Positions 7,511 to 14,065 are shown, numbered from the stretch's first letter. The stretch is DNA of 14,065 nucleotides from Fusobacterium sp. (GCA_018457305.1 JAGYHM010000021.1:1-14065), one strand, 5' to 3'. Made by a program: numbers and translations. The notes: generated by a model from the letters alone, not told the origin.

Positions 7511-7585
7511 GAGTTGCTCACTTCGCTACTCGCTGGTGGTGAACGGCACACTCTGACGAGCGTAAATTTTGTCACCTTGCACCCC
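7511..7585 (+). repeat. GC-rich repeat, copy D, between yggT and rsmH
   Basis: Starts directly after the T-tract of the yggT terminator. The core CTACTCGCTGGTGG (7526-7539) differs from the copy B core by one base in 14 and is preceded by GCTCACTTCG. Arms GGTGA (7538-7542) and TCACC (7572-7576) can close a large loop. It is the most diverged copy: the compact GGGGC hairpin of the other three is absent. The right limit near 7585 is a guess from composition. Confidence 0.6.
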
Positions 7586-7605
7586 AAAATATTAATTTAT
7601 ATAGA
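7577..7605 (+). promoter_or_regulatory. Weak candidate promoter of rsmH
   Basis: TTGCAC (7577-7582) and TATAGA (7600-7605) are 17 bp apart, 53 bp before the rsmH ATG. Neither box is close to consensus. A promoter is expected here because the upstream terminator is strong. If this is the one, its -35 lies inside repeat D. Confidence 0.3.
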
Positions 7606-7658
7606 ATTAAAAAATAAGTTTATGGCAAGTAAAAAAATAAAGACTAGGAGATAGAAAA

Positions 7659-8591
7659 ATGATAGGAAATGAGTATCACATTCCAGTTTTGTATTATGAA
7701 ACATTAGATAATTTAGTTTTAAATGAAGATGGAATTTATATTGACTGTACTTTAGGAGGGGGAAGTCATTCAGAAGGTATTTTATCAAGACTTTCTGATA
7801 AGGGACTTTTAATTTCTATAGACCAAGATATAAATGCAATTGAATTTTCAAAAAAAAGATTGGAAAAATATAAAAATAAGTGGAAAGTTTTTCAAGGAAA
7901 TTTTGAAAATATTGACACAATAGCATATATGGCAGGAGTGGATAAGGTTGATGGAATACTTATGGATATAGGAGTTTCTTCAACTCAACTTGATGACCCA
8001 GAGAGAGGATTTTCATATAGATATGACACAAAATTAGATATGAGAATGAACACTGATGCAAAAATTTCTGCTTATGAGGTTGTAAACTCTTATTCAGAAG
8101 AAGATTTAATGAAAATATTTTTTGAATATGGAGAAGAAAGACATGCAAGAAAAATTGCTAGATTTATTTGTGAAAAAAGAGAGGAAGCTCCAATAGAAAC
8201 AACTTTTGAATTAGTACAAATAATAAAAAGAGCGTACCCAGCAAGAGCAAGTAAACATCCTGCTAAAAAAACATTTCAGGCAATTAGAATAGAAGTAAAC
8301 AGAGAATTAGAAGTTTTAGAAAAAGCCATGGAAAAGGCAGCAAAACTTTTAAAAAGTGGAGGTCGTCTTTCAATTATAACTTTTCATTCTTTAGAAGATA
8401 GAATAGTAAAAAATAAATTTAGGGATTTAGCAACAGTTTGTAAATGTCCCAAAGAGATTCCTATTTGTATGTGTGGTGGAAAAGAAGAATATAAATTGAT
8501 TACCAGAAAACCAATTATTCCTTTGGAAGATGAATTAGAAAAAAATAATAGAGCTCACTCGTCTAAATTAAGAGTTCTTGAAAGGGTGTAA
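7659..8591 (+). CDS. rsmH: 16S rRNA (cytosine(1402)-N(4))-methyltransferase RsmH
   Basis: SAM-dependent N4-methylation of C1402 of 16S rRNA in the decoding centre (formerly MraW). Its 310 residues match the family length. Motifs: HIPVLYYE (7-14), SAM-binding [14 protein letters not shown] (29-42), [24 protein letters not shown] (98-121), [19 protein letters not shown] (199-217) and [11 protein letters not shown] (241-251). Near the C-terminus two CxC pairs (Cys261/263 and Cys270/272) form a metal-binding-like knuckle seen in many RsmH proteins. AGGAG at 7646-7650 lies 8 nt before the ATG. The next gene starts at the base after the stop codon, so the two are translationally linked. This is the usual first step of a division/cell-wall cluster, but mraZ and ftsI are not adjacent. 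Confidence 0.97.
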   Translation: MIGNEYHIPVLYYETLDNLVLNEDGIYIDCTLGGGSHSEGILSRLSDKGLLISIDQDINAIEFSKKRLEKYKNKWKVFQGNFENIDTIAYMAGVDKVDGILMDIGVSSTQLDDPERGFSYRYDTKLDMRMNTDAKISAYEVVNSYSEEDLMKIFFEYGEERHARKIARFICEKREEAPIETTFELVQIIKRAYPARASKHPAKKTFQAIRIEVNRELEVLEKAMEKAAKLLKSGGRLSIITFHSLEDRIVKNKFRDLATVCKCPKEIPICMCGGKEEYKLITRKPIIPLEDELEKNNRAHSSKLRVLERV

Positions 8592-8879
8592 GTGATTGAA
8601 ATGAAATGGTTAGGGTTTAAATTAAGTGTTTTAATAGTATTTATGTTAAGTATAACAGCTTTAATAGGCTATATTAATGTGCGTTCTTTAAGAGAAGCTG
8701 GAAATTCACAAAAAATTTTAAAAGCTAAAACTGAACTTTTAGAAAAAAAGAGAAAGGATTTAGATGTAAAAAATATAGCTTATGATGAAAAATTTGATTT
8801 ACAAAAAATAAGAAAAAATATGGAAAGAAAAGGTATGACAATAGCAGACGAAGTTGTATTTTTTGAATTGGGAGATTAA
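8592..8879 (+). CDS. Short single-pass membrane protein, FtsL-like by position and architecture
   Basis: A 95-residue protein with one hydrophobic segment (about 9-27, LSVLIVFMLSITALIGYI), then a charged segment (about 32-65) suited to a periplasmic coiled coil, and an acidic end. In most bacteria the gene directly after rsmH is ftsL, a bitopic division protein of this size and topology that works with FtsB in the divisome. Sequence alone is too weak for a family call, so FtsL is an inference from context. The start is GTG at 8592, touching the rsmH stop; AAAGGG (8581-8586) lies 5 nt before it. ATG at 8601 is an alternative without a well-placed ribosome site. The methyltransferase gene follows after 12 bp. 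Confidence 0.7.
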   Translation: MIEMKWLGFKLSVLIVFMLSITALIGYINVRSLREAGNSQKILKAKTELLEKKRKDLDVKNIAYDEKFDLQKIRKNMERKGMTIADEVVFFELGD

Positions 8880-8891
8880 TGGGAGAATACA

Positions 8892-10280
8892 ATGTTAAAA
8901 GTTGGACAAAAAATTAAAATAGAAATTGAAAAAATAGTAAATGGAGGAGAAGGACTGGGCTACTATGAAAATTTTGCAGTTTTTGTACCTATGTCTGTTC
9001 CGAAAGATTTATTAGAAATAGAAATTATTTCTTATAAAAAAACTTATGCAAGAGGTTTAATCTTAAAAATAATATCTCCATCTAGTGAAAGAATAGAAAG
9101 CAAAAATAATAAAAGTGCTTTTGAAGAATTTGATGGCTCTAATTTTGCAATGTTAAAATATGAAGCACAATTAAAATATAAAAAACTTATGGTTGAAGAT
9201 GTTATGCAAAAGATCGCTGGATTTGAAAATTTTTGTTTAGATGAAGTTGTTCCAAGTCCTCAAATATATAATTATAGAAATAAGGTGATAGAGCCTTTTT
9301 CTTTTGCTTTTTTGCCTAATGGTGAGAAAAAAATAATTAGTGGGTTTTTCAAAAGAAAAAGTCATGAAGTTTTTGAGACAGAATTTAATATTCTAAATTC
9401 AAAATTGGGTAACAAGATAATTAAAGAATTAAAAATTATTTTAAATAAATATAAAATTTCTGTTTATGACGAGAAGAAAAATATAGGAATTTTGAGAAAT
9501 GTTATGCTTAGGACAAATTCTCAAAATGAAGCAATGTTAGTTTTGATAGTAAATATTCAAGAAAAATATTTAAAAGATAAAAATAATAATTTATTTAAAG
9601 TTTTAGCTGAAATTAAAAATAAATTTTCAGAAATAAAATCTGTTTACCTTTCAATAAATAATAAAAAAACAAATAAAGTTATAGGTGAAAAAAATATTTT
9701 AGTTTCTGGGGATAAAATTTTAAAAGAAAATATAGAGGGAATAAATTTTAATATTTCTCCCACATCATTTTTTCAAATAAATTTAGAACAAGCTAAAAAA
9801 ATATATGAAATTGGAGTAGAGTTTTTAGGTGATATTCAAAATAAGTATGTTGTTGATGCTTATTCAGGTACTGGAACTATTGCGATGATACTTGCTAAAA
9901 AAGCTAAAAAAGTTTATTCAATAGAGCTTATTAAATCTGCAACAGAAGATGGAAAGAAAACTGCCAAAGAAAATAATATTAAAAATATAGAATTTATAAA
10001 TGGTTTTGTTGAAAGAGAATTAGAAACTTTAATAAAAAATCAAAAACAAATTGATACTGTAATTTTTGATCCACCTAGAAAGGGACTTGAAAGTTCTATA
10101 ATAGATAAGGTGGCAGAATTAAATTTACAAGAGATAGTTTATATTTCTTGTAATCCTTCAACTCTTGCAAGAGATATTAAATTATTTTCTGAAAAAAATT
10201 ATAAATTAAAAAAATTAAAGGCAGTAGATATGTTTCCACAGACAAGCCATGTAGAGTGTGTGGCACTTTTATCTAAATAA
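8892..10280 (+). CDS. TRAM-domain class I RNA (uracil-5-)-methyltransferase, RlmD/RlmCD-like
   Basis: SAM-dependent C5-methylation of a uridine, most likely in 23S rRNA. An N-terminal TRAM RNA-binding domain (about 1-62, IVNGGEGLGYYENFAVFVP) is followed by a TrmA/RumA catalytic domain: SFFQIN (292-297), SAM motif DAYSGTGTIAM (322-332), DPPRKG (393-398), nucleophile Cys420 in YISCNPSTLARD and base Glu455 in TSHVECV. The 462 residues suit the family. The oddity is the region between TRAM and catalytic domains: where RlmD relatives have CxxxxxCGGC-type ligands for a 4Fe-4S cluster, this protein reads FEEFDGSNFAMLKYEAQL (78-95) with no cysteine. So the cluster is probably absent, and the target (tRNA U54, 23S U747 or U1939) is not decidable. 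GGGAG lies just before the ATG. No terminator separates it from the nuclease remnant. Confidence 0.9.
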   Translation: MLKVGQKIKIEIEKIVNGGEGLGYYENFAVFVPMSVPKDLLEIEIISYKKTYARGLILKIISPSSERIESKNNKSAFEEFDGSNFAMLKYEAQLKYKKLMVEDVMQKIAGFENFCLDEVVPSPQIYNYRNKVIEPFSFAFLPNGEKKIISGFFKRKSHEVFETEFNILNSKLGNKIIKELKIILNKYKISVYDEKKNIGILRNVMLRTNSQNEAMLVLIVNIQEKYLKDKNNNLFKVLAEIKNKFSEIKSVYLSINNKKTNKVIGEKNILVSGDKILKENIEGINFNISPTSFFQINLEQAKKIYEIGVEFLGDIQNKYVVDAYSGTGTIAMILAKKAKKVYSIELIKSATEDGKKTAKENNIKNIEFINGFVERELETLIKNQKQIDTVIFDPPRKGLESSIIDKVAELNLQEIVYISCNPSTLARDIKLFSEKNYKLKKLKAVDMFPQTSHVECVALLSK

Positions 10281-10324
10281 GAAGTTCTCAATTAAAAGCT
10301 GCTGTTAAAGTAAATTATGAATTA

Positions 10325-11266
10325 TTGGATTTATATTGGAATTTAGGAGAAAAAATTGTTGAAATACAAAAAGATTACAGTTGGGGAGATTCTTTTTTAA
10401 AAGAAATATCTAATGATTTAAAAAAAGAATTTCCAAATATGAAAGGTTTTTCTCATCAAAACTTAAAACATATTTGTTATTGGTTTAAATTTTATAATGA
10501 ATATTTAATTGGGTTACAGGCTGTAAGCCAATTAGAAAAAGTTAAAACCATTATAAAAAGTATTCCTTGGGGGCATAATCAAAGAATTATGTATAAATGT
10601 AAAACTGTTGATGAAGCATTGTTTTATGTAGAAAAAACTTTGGAAAATGGTTGGAGTAGAAATATTTTAAATTTACAAATAGAAAGTAATTTATACAAAA
10701 GAAATGGTAAAGCTATTAATAATTTTAAGTCTACATTACCAAATATACAATCAGATTTAGCAATTCAAACATTGAAAGACCCGTATAATTTTGATTTTTT
10801 AACTCTTACTGAAAATTATGATGAAAAAGAGTTAGAAAATTCATTATTATCAAAAATAACGGATTTTTTAATTGAATTGGGAATTGGTTTTTCATATATG
10901 GGTAGGCAGGTAAAACTTGAGGTAGGAGAAAGTGAATTTTATATTGATTTATTATTTTATCATGTGAAATTACATTCTTATGTTGTGATAGAATTTAAAA
11001 CTGGAAAGTTTAAACCTGAATATGCAGGGAAACTTAATTTTTATGTAAATGCTGTTAATGATAAAATGAAATCAAAAGATGACAACGATACAATTGGAAT
11101 TTTAATATGTAAAGATAAAGATGATATTGTTGCAGAATATTCATTAAATAAAATAGAACAACCTATTGGGATAGCAAAATATGAACTTGATAAATTACTT
11201 GATGAAGAATTTAAAAGTTCATTGCCTACTATTGAAGAAATAGAACAAGGGTTATTATTGGAGTAA
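10325..11266 (+). CDS. DUF1016/YhcG-type PD-(D/E)XK nuclease, N-terminally truncated
   Basis: The body matches the DUF1016 (YhcG) family: LYWNLGEKIVEIQ, GFSHQNLKHICYWFKFY, the conserved IPWGHN (80-85), ENGWSRNIL, NNF and KDPYNFDFL, then a nuclease domain with YIDLLFYH (Asp208), IEFKTGKFKPE (Glu223, Lys225) and AGKLNFY. Members are predicted nucleases, often near restriction systems or on mobile DNA. Homology-like sequence (RSSQLKAAVKVNYELL) continues in frame upstream to 10280, but a stop at 10274-10276 lies just before it and no ATG, GTG or TTG occurs before TTG at 10325, which has no good ribosome site. So roughly the first 15-25 residues are lost and the gene abuts the methyltransferase stop. 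The catalytic half is intact, so it may be a recent pseudogene or be weakly translated. Confidence 0.72.
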   Translation: MDLYWNLGEKIVEIQKDYSWGDSFLKEISNDLKKEFPNMKGFSHQNLKHICYWFKFYNEYLIGLQAVSQLEKVKTIIKSIPWGHNQRIMYKCKTVDEALFYVEKTLENGWSRNILNLQIESNLYKRNGKAINNFKSTLPNIQSDLAIQTLKDPYNFDFLTLTENYDEKELENSLLSKITDFLIELGIGFSYMGRQVKLEVGESEFYIDLLFYHVKLHSYVVIEFKTGKFKPEYAGKLNFYVNAVNDKMKSKDDNDTIGILICKDKDDIVAEYSLNKIEQPIGIAKYELDKLLDEEFKSSLPTIEEIEQGLLLE

Positions 11267-11284
11267 AAAAATTAAAAATTTGAT

Positions 11285-11311
11285 TTGAATTATTAAAAAA
11301 TATGTTATGAT
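11285..11311 (+). promoter_or_regulatory. Candidate promoter of ornithine cyclodeaminase gene
   Basis: TATGAT (11306-11311) preceded by TGT gives an extended -10. TTGAAT (11285-11290) is a possible -35, although the 15 bp spacer is short. It lies in the 82 bp AT-rich gap and predicts a leader of about 30 nt. Confidence 0.5.
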
Positions 11312-11348
11312 ATGAAAAACATAAAATAAAAAAGGGAAGGGTGGTAGT

Positions 11349-12371
11349 ATGAAAAAAACTACAAGATATATTGATTTAAAAACAGTTGCAAATTTTTTAA
11401 AAGAAAAAGGAGTGGCAAATGTAATAGAAGATTTGGTTTCTTATGTTGAATCAGATTTTGCAAGATTTGAAGAATTTCAAAAAATGCCAAGAACCGCTCA
11501 TCATAGTCCAGTTGGAGTATGTGAACTTATGCCAATAGGTGACGACAACATCTATACTTTTAAATATGTAAATGGTCATCCAGAAAATCCTAAAAAAAAT
11601 TTTTTAACTGTTATGGGAGTTGGGCTTCTTGCAGATGTAAAAACTGGCTACCCACTTTTATTTAGTGAGATGACACTACTTACTGCAATTCGTACGGCAG
11701 CAACTTCTGTTTTAGCAGCAAAATATTTAGCAAAGAAAAATCCTAAAAAAATGGCACTTATTGGAAATGGTTCTCAAAGTGAATTTCAAGCTCTAGGTTT
11801 TAATCGTTGTTTAGGAATAGAAGAAATTCATTGCTATGATGTAGATGAAAAAGCAACAGAAAAATTGATGAAAAATTTAGAAAATGTTGAAGGTTTAAAA
11901 TTGATAAAATATGATAGTGTTAAAGAAGCATGTAAAGGTTGTGATATAATTACAACTGTAACAGCAGATAAAAAACTTGCAACAATTTTAACAGCAGATA
12001 TGATAGAAGAAGGAATGCATTTGAATGCTGTGGGTGGAGATTGTCCGGGGAAAACAGAACTTGAAAGTAAAATTTTATTTATGGGAAATGTTTATGTTGA
12101 ATTTGAAGAACAAAGTAGAATTGAAGGTGAAATTCAACATATGGCAAAAGATTTTAAAGTAACTCATATAAGTGATGTAATTAAAGCTGGTGGACTAAAA
12201 GAAAGAAAAGAAACTGATATTACAATTTTTGATTCGGTTGGTTTTGCAGTTGAAGATTATGCAATGCTAAGATATTTATATGAAGTTGCAGAGAAAGAAG
12301 ATATTGGAGAAAAAGTAATTTTAATTCCGGAAATAGAAAATCCAAAAGATTTATTTGGTTTAACTAAATAA
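11349..12371 (+). CDS. Ornithine cyclodeaminase
   Basis: Converts L-ornithine to L-proline and ammonia using bound NAD (EC 4.3.1.12); a cytoplasmic enzyme of arginine/ornithine catabolism. Its 340 residues carry the features of true ornithine cyclodeaminase rather than other mu-crystallin relatives: FKYVNGHPEN (71-80, Lys72), SEMTLLTAIRTAATS (106-120, Arg115), dinucleotide loop GNGSQSEFQ (139-147), DIITTVTADK (199-208) and VGGDCPGKTEL (228-238) with the expected catalytic Asp231. FDSVGFAVED (294-303) closes the family pattern. A purine-rich GGGAAGGGTGG stretch precedes the ATG. The gene has its own promoter and terminator, and no arginine-pathway gene is adjacent. It is the last chromosomal-looking gene before the integrase module. 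Confidence 0.95.
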   Translation: MKKTTRYIDLKTVANFLKEKGVANVIEDLVSYVESDFARFEEFQKMPRTAHHSPVGVCELMPIGDDNIYTFKYVNGHPENPKKNFLTVMGVGLLADVKTGYPLLFSEMTLLTAIRTAATSVLAAKYLAKKNPKKMALIGNGSQSEFQALGFNRCLGIEEIHCYDVDEKATEKLMKNLENVEGLKLIKYDSVKEACKGCDIITTVTADKKLATILTADMIEEGMHLNAVGGDCPGKTELESKILFMGNVYVEFEEQSRIEGEIQHMAKDFKVTHISDVIKAGGLKERKETDITIFDSVGFAVEDYAMLRYLYEVAEKEDIGEKVILIPEIENPKDLFGLTK

Positions 12372-12403
12372 AAAAATTTAATTAGATATAAAATTTTAAA
12401 AGG

Positions 12404-12432
12404 CACTAAAAAAATATTTTTAGTGTTTTTTT
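12404..12432 (+). terminator. Rho-independent terminator after ornithine cyclodeaminase gene
   Basis: Nine-base perfect arms CACTAAAAA (12404-12412) and TTTTTAGTG (12417-12425) with loop AATA, then seven T residues. The palindrome lies between convergent genes; on the minus strand it is followed by CCTTTTAAAATTTT, so it may also work weakly for the integrase gene. Confidence 0.8.
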
Positions 12433-12558
12433 ATATCTAAAGAAATTATTTTTTTCTTCTTAAACTATCTAAATTAGAGGCTTTTATAAACACTATTTGT
12501 TTTTTGCCCTTTATTTGTCTTTTATTGCTTCGTTTTTCTTAATACTATTTTAGTATAT
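12433..12558. other. Gap likely to contain the left end of an integrated element
   Basis: This AT-rich stretch lies between the terminator and the integrase stop codon. Integrase genes commonly sit just inside an element end, so the attachment junction should be here or slightly to the left. I see no tRNA gene or tRNA fragment. Visible structure: two TATTTGT words in direct orientation (12494-12500 and 12512-12518), and alternating ATACT/AGTAT words at 12542-12566 that run into the integrase stop. Without the right end of the element the core site cannot be identified. Confidence 0.3.
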
Positions 12559-13764
12559 TTAATACTTTTTTTCAATAACTTTCAATATATTTTTATTTCT
12601 ACTTGTATCATAGTGAGTATATATCTCACTTGTAGTTGATAAAGTAGAGTGTCCTAGATAATGTTGAATATCTTTTAGCTCTACATCATTTAAATACAAT
12701 ATTGTTGCTGCTGTATGTCTCAACATGTGTACTGAAGTATGTTTCATCCCATATTTCTTTTTAATTTTATTCAACATTTCATTAAGCTTAGAGTATCTTA
12801 TTACTTTTCCCTCAAAATCTACACAAATATAATCTTTCCATTTTTGAGTATAAGCCTTTTTTAAGGCTTTTTTATTTTCTTTAATTCTTTCCTGTCTTTC
12901 TTGTAGTAATTTTTTTACTTTTTGAGAAAGAGGAAGCTCTCTATAACTTTTCCAATTTTTTAAATATGAATTAACTTCATAATGAGTTTTTTTAGTTTCT
13001 TCATCCTTTACTGAAATTAGAGATTGAGCTATAATTATAGAATTATTTTTAAAATCTATATTTTCAAATTTTAATCCTAATAATTCTCCTTTTCTTAAAC
13101 CTAAACTAATTAAAATATTAAATTCTAATTCATATAATTTAAACTCTTCATCTGTTTCTATAATCTTAAAAAATTGAAGCAACTCTTCATCTTTTTTTAT
13201 TATATTTTTAGTTACATTGTTTTTTCTCTTTTTTAAGTTTTCTATTTTTGTTAAATAGTTATATTCAAATATTCCTTCTTTAATTCCATACTTAAAAATT
13301 AAGTTAAATAATTTTTTTAAAGTTTTATAACTAGAATTATTTCTATTATAAGCTTTTATAAAAACTTCTTCTATAAATTCTACTGTTAGTGAGGATAAAG
13401 GAATATTATCAACTAATTTAAAAAATAATTTTTTGTCAGCTGAATATTGCTGTATAGTTAATTTTGAAAAGTCATTCCTAGCAATCTTTTTTTCAATGGC
13501 TTTGGAAAGATAAGGATATAATAAGGAATCTCCTTTCCCTAAAACAAATGCTTTTTTAGGTTTGTTTATTTGAGGTTTATAAGTTGCTTTAGCTTTATTC
13601 AATATTTCTTTTGCTCTTTTTCTTGCTTCTTTTTCTTTAATGTTAATTTTTGTACTGAAAGAAGTTGAATCTTGTTTGCTTCTTCCTTTTTCATCTTTAA
13701 TTTGCCAAGTTAAAACTACATGCCAAATTTTATTTCTTTTTCTTAAATGTCCTCCTACTTCCAT
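12559..13764 (-). CDS. Tyrosine recombinase (phage/ICE-type integrase)
   Basis: Site-specific recombinase that inserts and excises a mobile element. 401 residues: an N-terminal arm-type DNA-binding region (about 7-60, KRNKIWHVVLTWQIKDEKGR, with basic segments), a SAM-like core-binding domain (about 80-175) and the catalytic domain (about 190-390). The full active set is visible: Arg224 in SLGLRKGELLGL, Lys272 in the beta-hairpin ahead of YRELPL, His346 and Arg349 in HMLRHTAA, His372 in LGHSTLSTT and nucleophile Tyr382 in SEIYTHY. The start at 13764 has AAGGGGG just upstream. The excisionase-like gene ends 30 bp before it on the same strand, the usual xis-int pairing. The rest of the element should lie to the right of the window. 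Nothing suggests inactivation. Confidence 0.95.
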   Translation of the reverse strand: MEVGGHLRKRNKIWHVVLTWQIKDEKGRSKQDSTSFSTKINIKEKEARKRAKEILNKAKATYKPQINKPKKAFVLGKGDSLLYPYLSKAIEKKIARNDFSKLTIQQYSADKKLFFKLVDNIPLSSLTVEFIEEVFIKAYNRNNSSYKTLKKLFNLIFKYGIKEGIFEYNYLTKIENLKKRKNNVTKNIIKKDEELLQFFKIIETDEEFKLYELEFNILISLGLRKGELLGLKFENIDFKNNSIIIAQSLISVKDEETKKTHYEVNSYLKNWKSYRELPLSQKVKKLLQERQERIKENKKALKKAYTQKWKDYICVDFEGKVIRYSKLNEMLNKIKKKYGMKHTSVHMLRHTAATILYLNDVELKDIQHYLGHSTLSTTSEIYTHYDTSRNKNILKVIEKKY

Positions 13765-13794
13765 AAAATTCCCCCTTCTTAAAATTTTATAAAA

Positions 13795-14001
13795 TTAGAT
13801 AGTACATTGTTCACATTCATCTACTATATATTCTACCACATATAATTTTGGAATTTTAAATTTTTTCCCTGATTTATAATATTTTAATTTTCCTTCTCTT
13901 ATTTTTTCGTAAACACTTGTTTTAGATATATTTAAAGCTTTTTTTACTTCTTCAACATCCATTATTGGAGGAAAATCTTTAAATCTATAGATGTCAAACA
14001 T
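13795..14001 (-). CDS. Excisionase-like helix-turn-helix DNA-binding protein
   Basis: A small protein with a MerR-like/excisionase fold of the HTH_17 kind: MDVEEVKKALNISKTSVYEKIREGKLKYY (a helix-turn-helix followed by the wing), then KSGKKFKIPKLYVVEYI. In elements with a tyrosine integrase such proteins act as directionality factors or regulators; the position 30 bp upstream of the integrase gene supports this. The start is uncertain. ATG at 13999-14001 gives 68 residues; TTG at 14019 would give 74, and ATG at 13962 would cut to the domain core. None has a good ribosome site. The acidic, cysteine-containing end (DECEQCTI) is unusual for such a short protein but may mean nothing. Confidence 0.78.
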   Translation of the reverse strand: MFDIYRFKDFPPIMDVEEVKKALNISKTSVYEKIREGKLKYYKSGKKFKIPKLYVVEYIVDECEQCTI

Positions 14002-14009
14002 ATGTGACA
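13992..14009. promoter_or_regulatory. Inverted repeat overlapping the start of the excisionase-like gene
   Basis: TGTCA (13992-13996) and TGACA (14005-14009) flank an 8 bp centre that contains CATATG, giving an 18 bp near-palindrome. It covers the preferred ATG of the small HTH gene. Its size suits a dimeric repressor or excisionase site, but chance is possible in AT-rich DNA. Confidence 0.3.
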
Positions 14010-14065
14010 CAATATTCAAAAAATAATAGAAATTATTCTCTTATATAATTTAAGCAATCTTTTTT

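Noticed and set aside
159..7585. CRISPR-like interpretation of the GC-rich repeats
   Set aside because: The four copies are far apart, vary in length and orientation, and have no regular spacers or cas genes.
7597..8148. Minus-strand open frames across and inside the rsmH start
   Set aside because: Antisense shadows of conserved rsmH motifs.
12433..12558. tRNA gene or tRNA 3' fragment as integration target
   Set aside because: No TTCGA-type T-arm, no acceptor-CCA pattern and no cloverleaf could be found on either strand.

Overview
The window is very AT-rich bacterial DNA with dense, Gram-negative-style gene content. The best guess is a member of the Fusobacteria, probably Fusobacterium. The main reason is the long minus-strand gene at 1816-4161: a signal peptide, a patatin lipase domain and a C-terminal Omp85-like barrel in one chain, which is the layout of the type Vd autotransporter phospholipase FplA of F. 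nucleatum. The base composition and the AGGAGG ribosome sites fit this, but no rRNA is present to prove it.

Layout. On the minus strand, 1-4161 holds three genes read right to left: the patatin autotransporter, a TauE/SafE-type permease 23 bp downstream, and galM (aldose 1-epimerase), which runs off the left edge. A divergent promoter pair at 4201-4280 separates these from plus-strand housekeeping genes: pnp (polynucleotide phosphorylase), then pgsA (phosphatidylglycerophosphate synthase) with a yggT-family membrane gene, then rsmH (16S rRNA methyltransferase), a short FtsL-like membrane protein and an RlmD/TrmA-type uracil-5 methyltransferase. Rho-independent terminators follow pnp and yggT. 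After the methyltransferase comes a DUF1016/YhcG-type nuclease that lacks its normal N-terminus, then ornithine cyclodeaminase with its own promoter and terminator. The right end (12559-14001, minus strand) carries a tyrosine integrase and a small excisionase-like protein. It is probably the left edge of an integrated element that continues beyond the window.

The most unusual signal is a family of four short GC-rich repeats (copies A-D at 159-221, 864-967, 6532-6584 and 7511-7585) in this AT-rich background. All contain a core close to CTGCTCGC and a nearby stem-loop. Three are intergenic, and two of these lie directly after terminators. Copy A lies inside galM, in frame, and adds about 21 residues between conserved motifs without breaking the gene. 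This resembles the in-frame palindromic elements of Rickettsia. I see no cognate transposase here.

Functionally, the plus-strand block covers RNA turnover, rRNA modification, membrane lipid synthesis and envelope or division functions. The minus-strand block is an envelope and export group. The nuclease fragment and the integrase module are accessory DNA around ornithine cyclodeaminase, an enzyme of amino-acid metabolism that suits an amino-acid fermenter.
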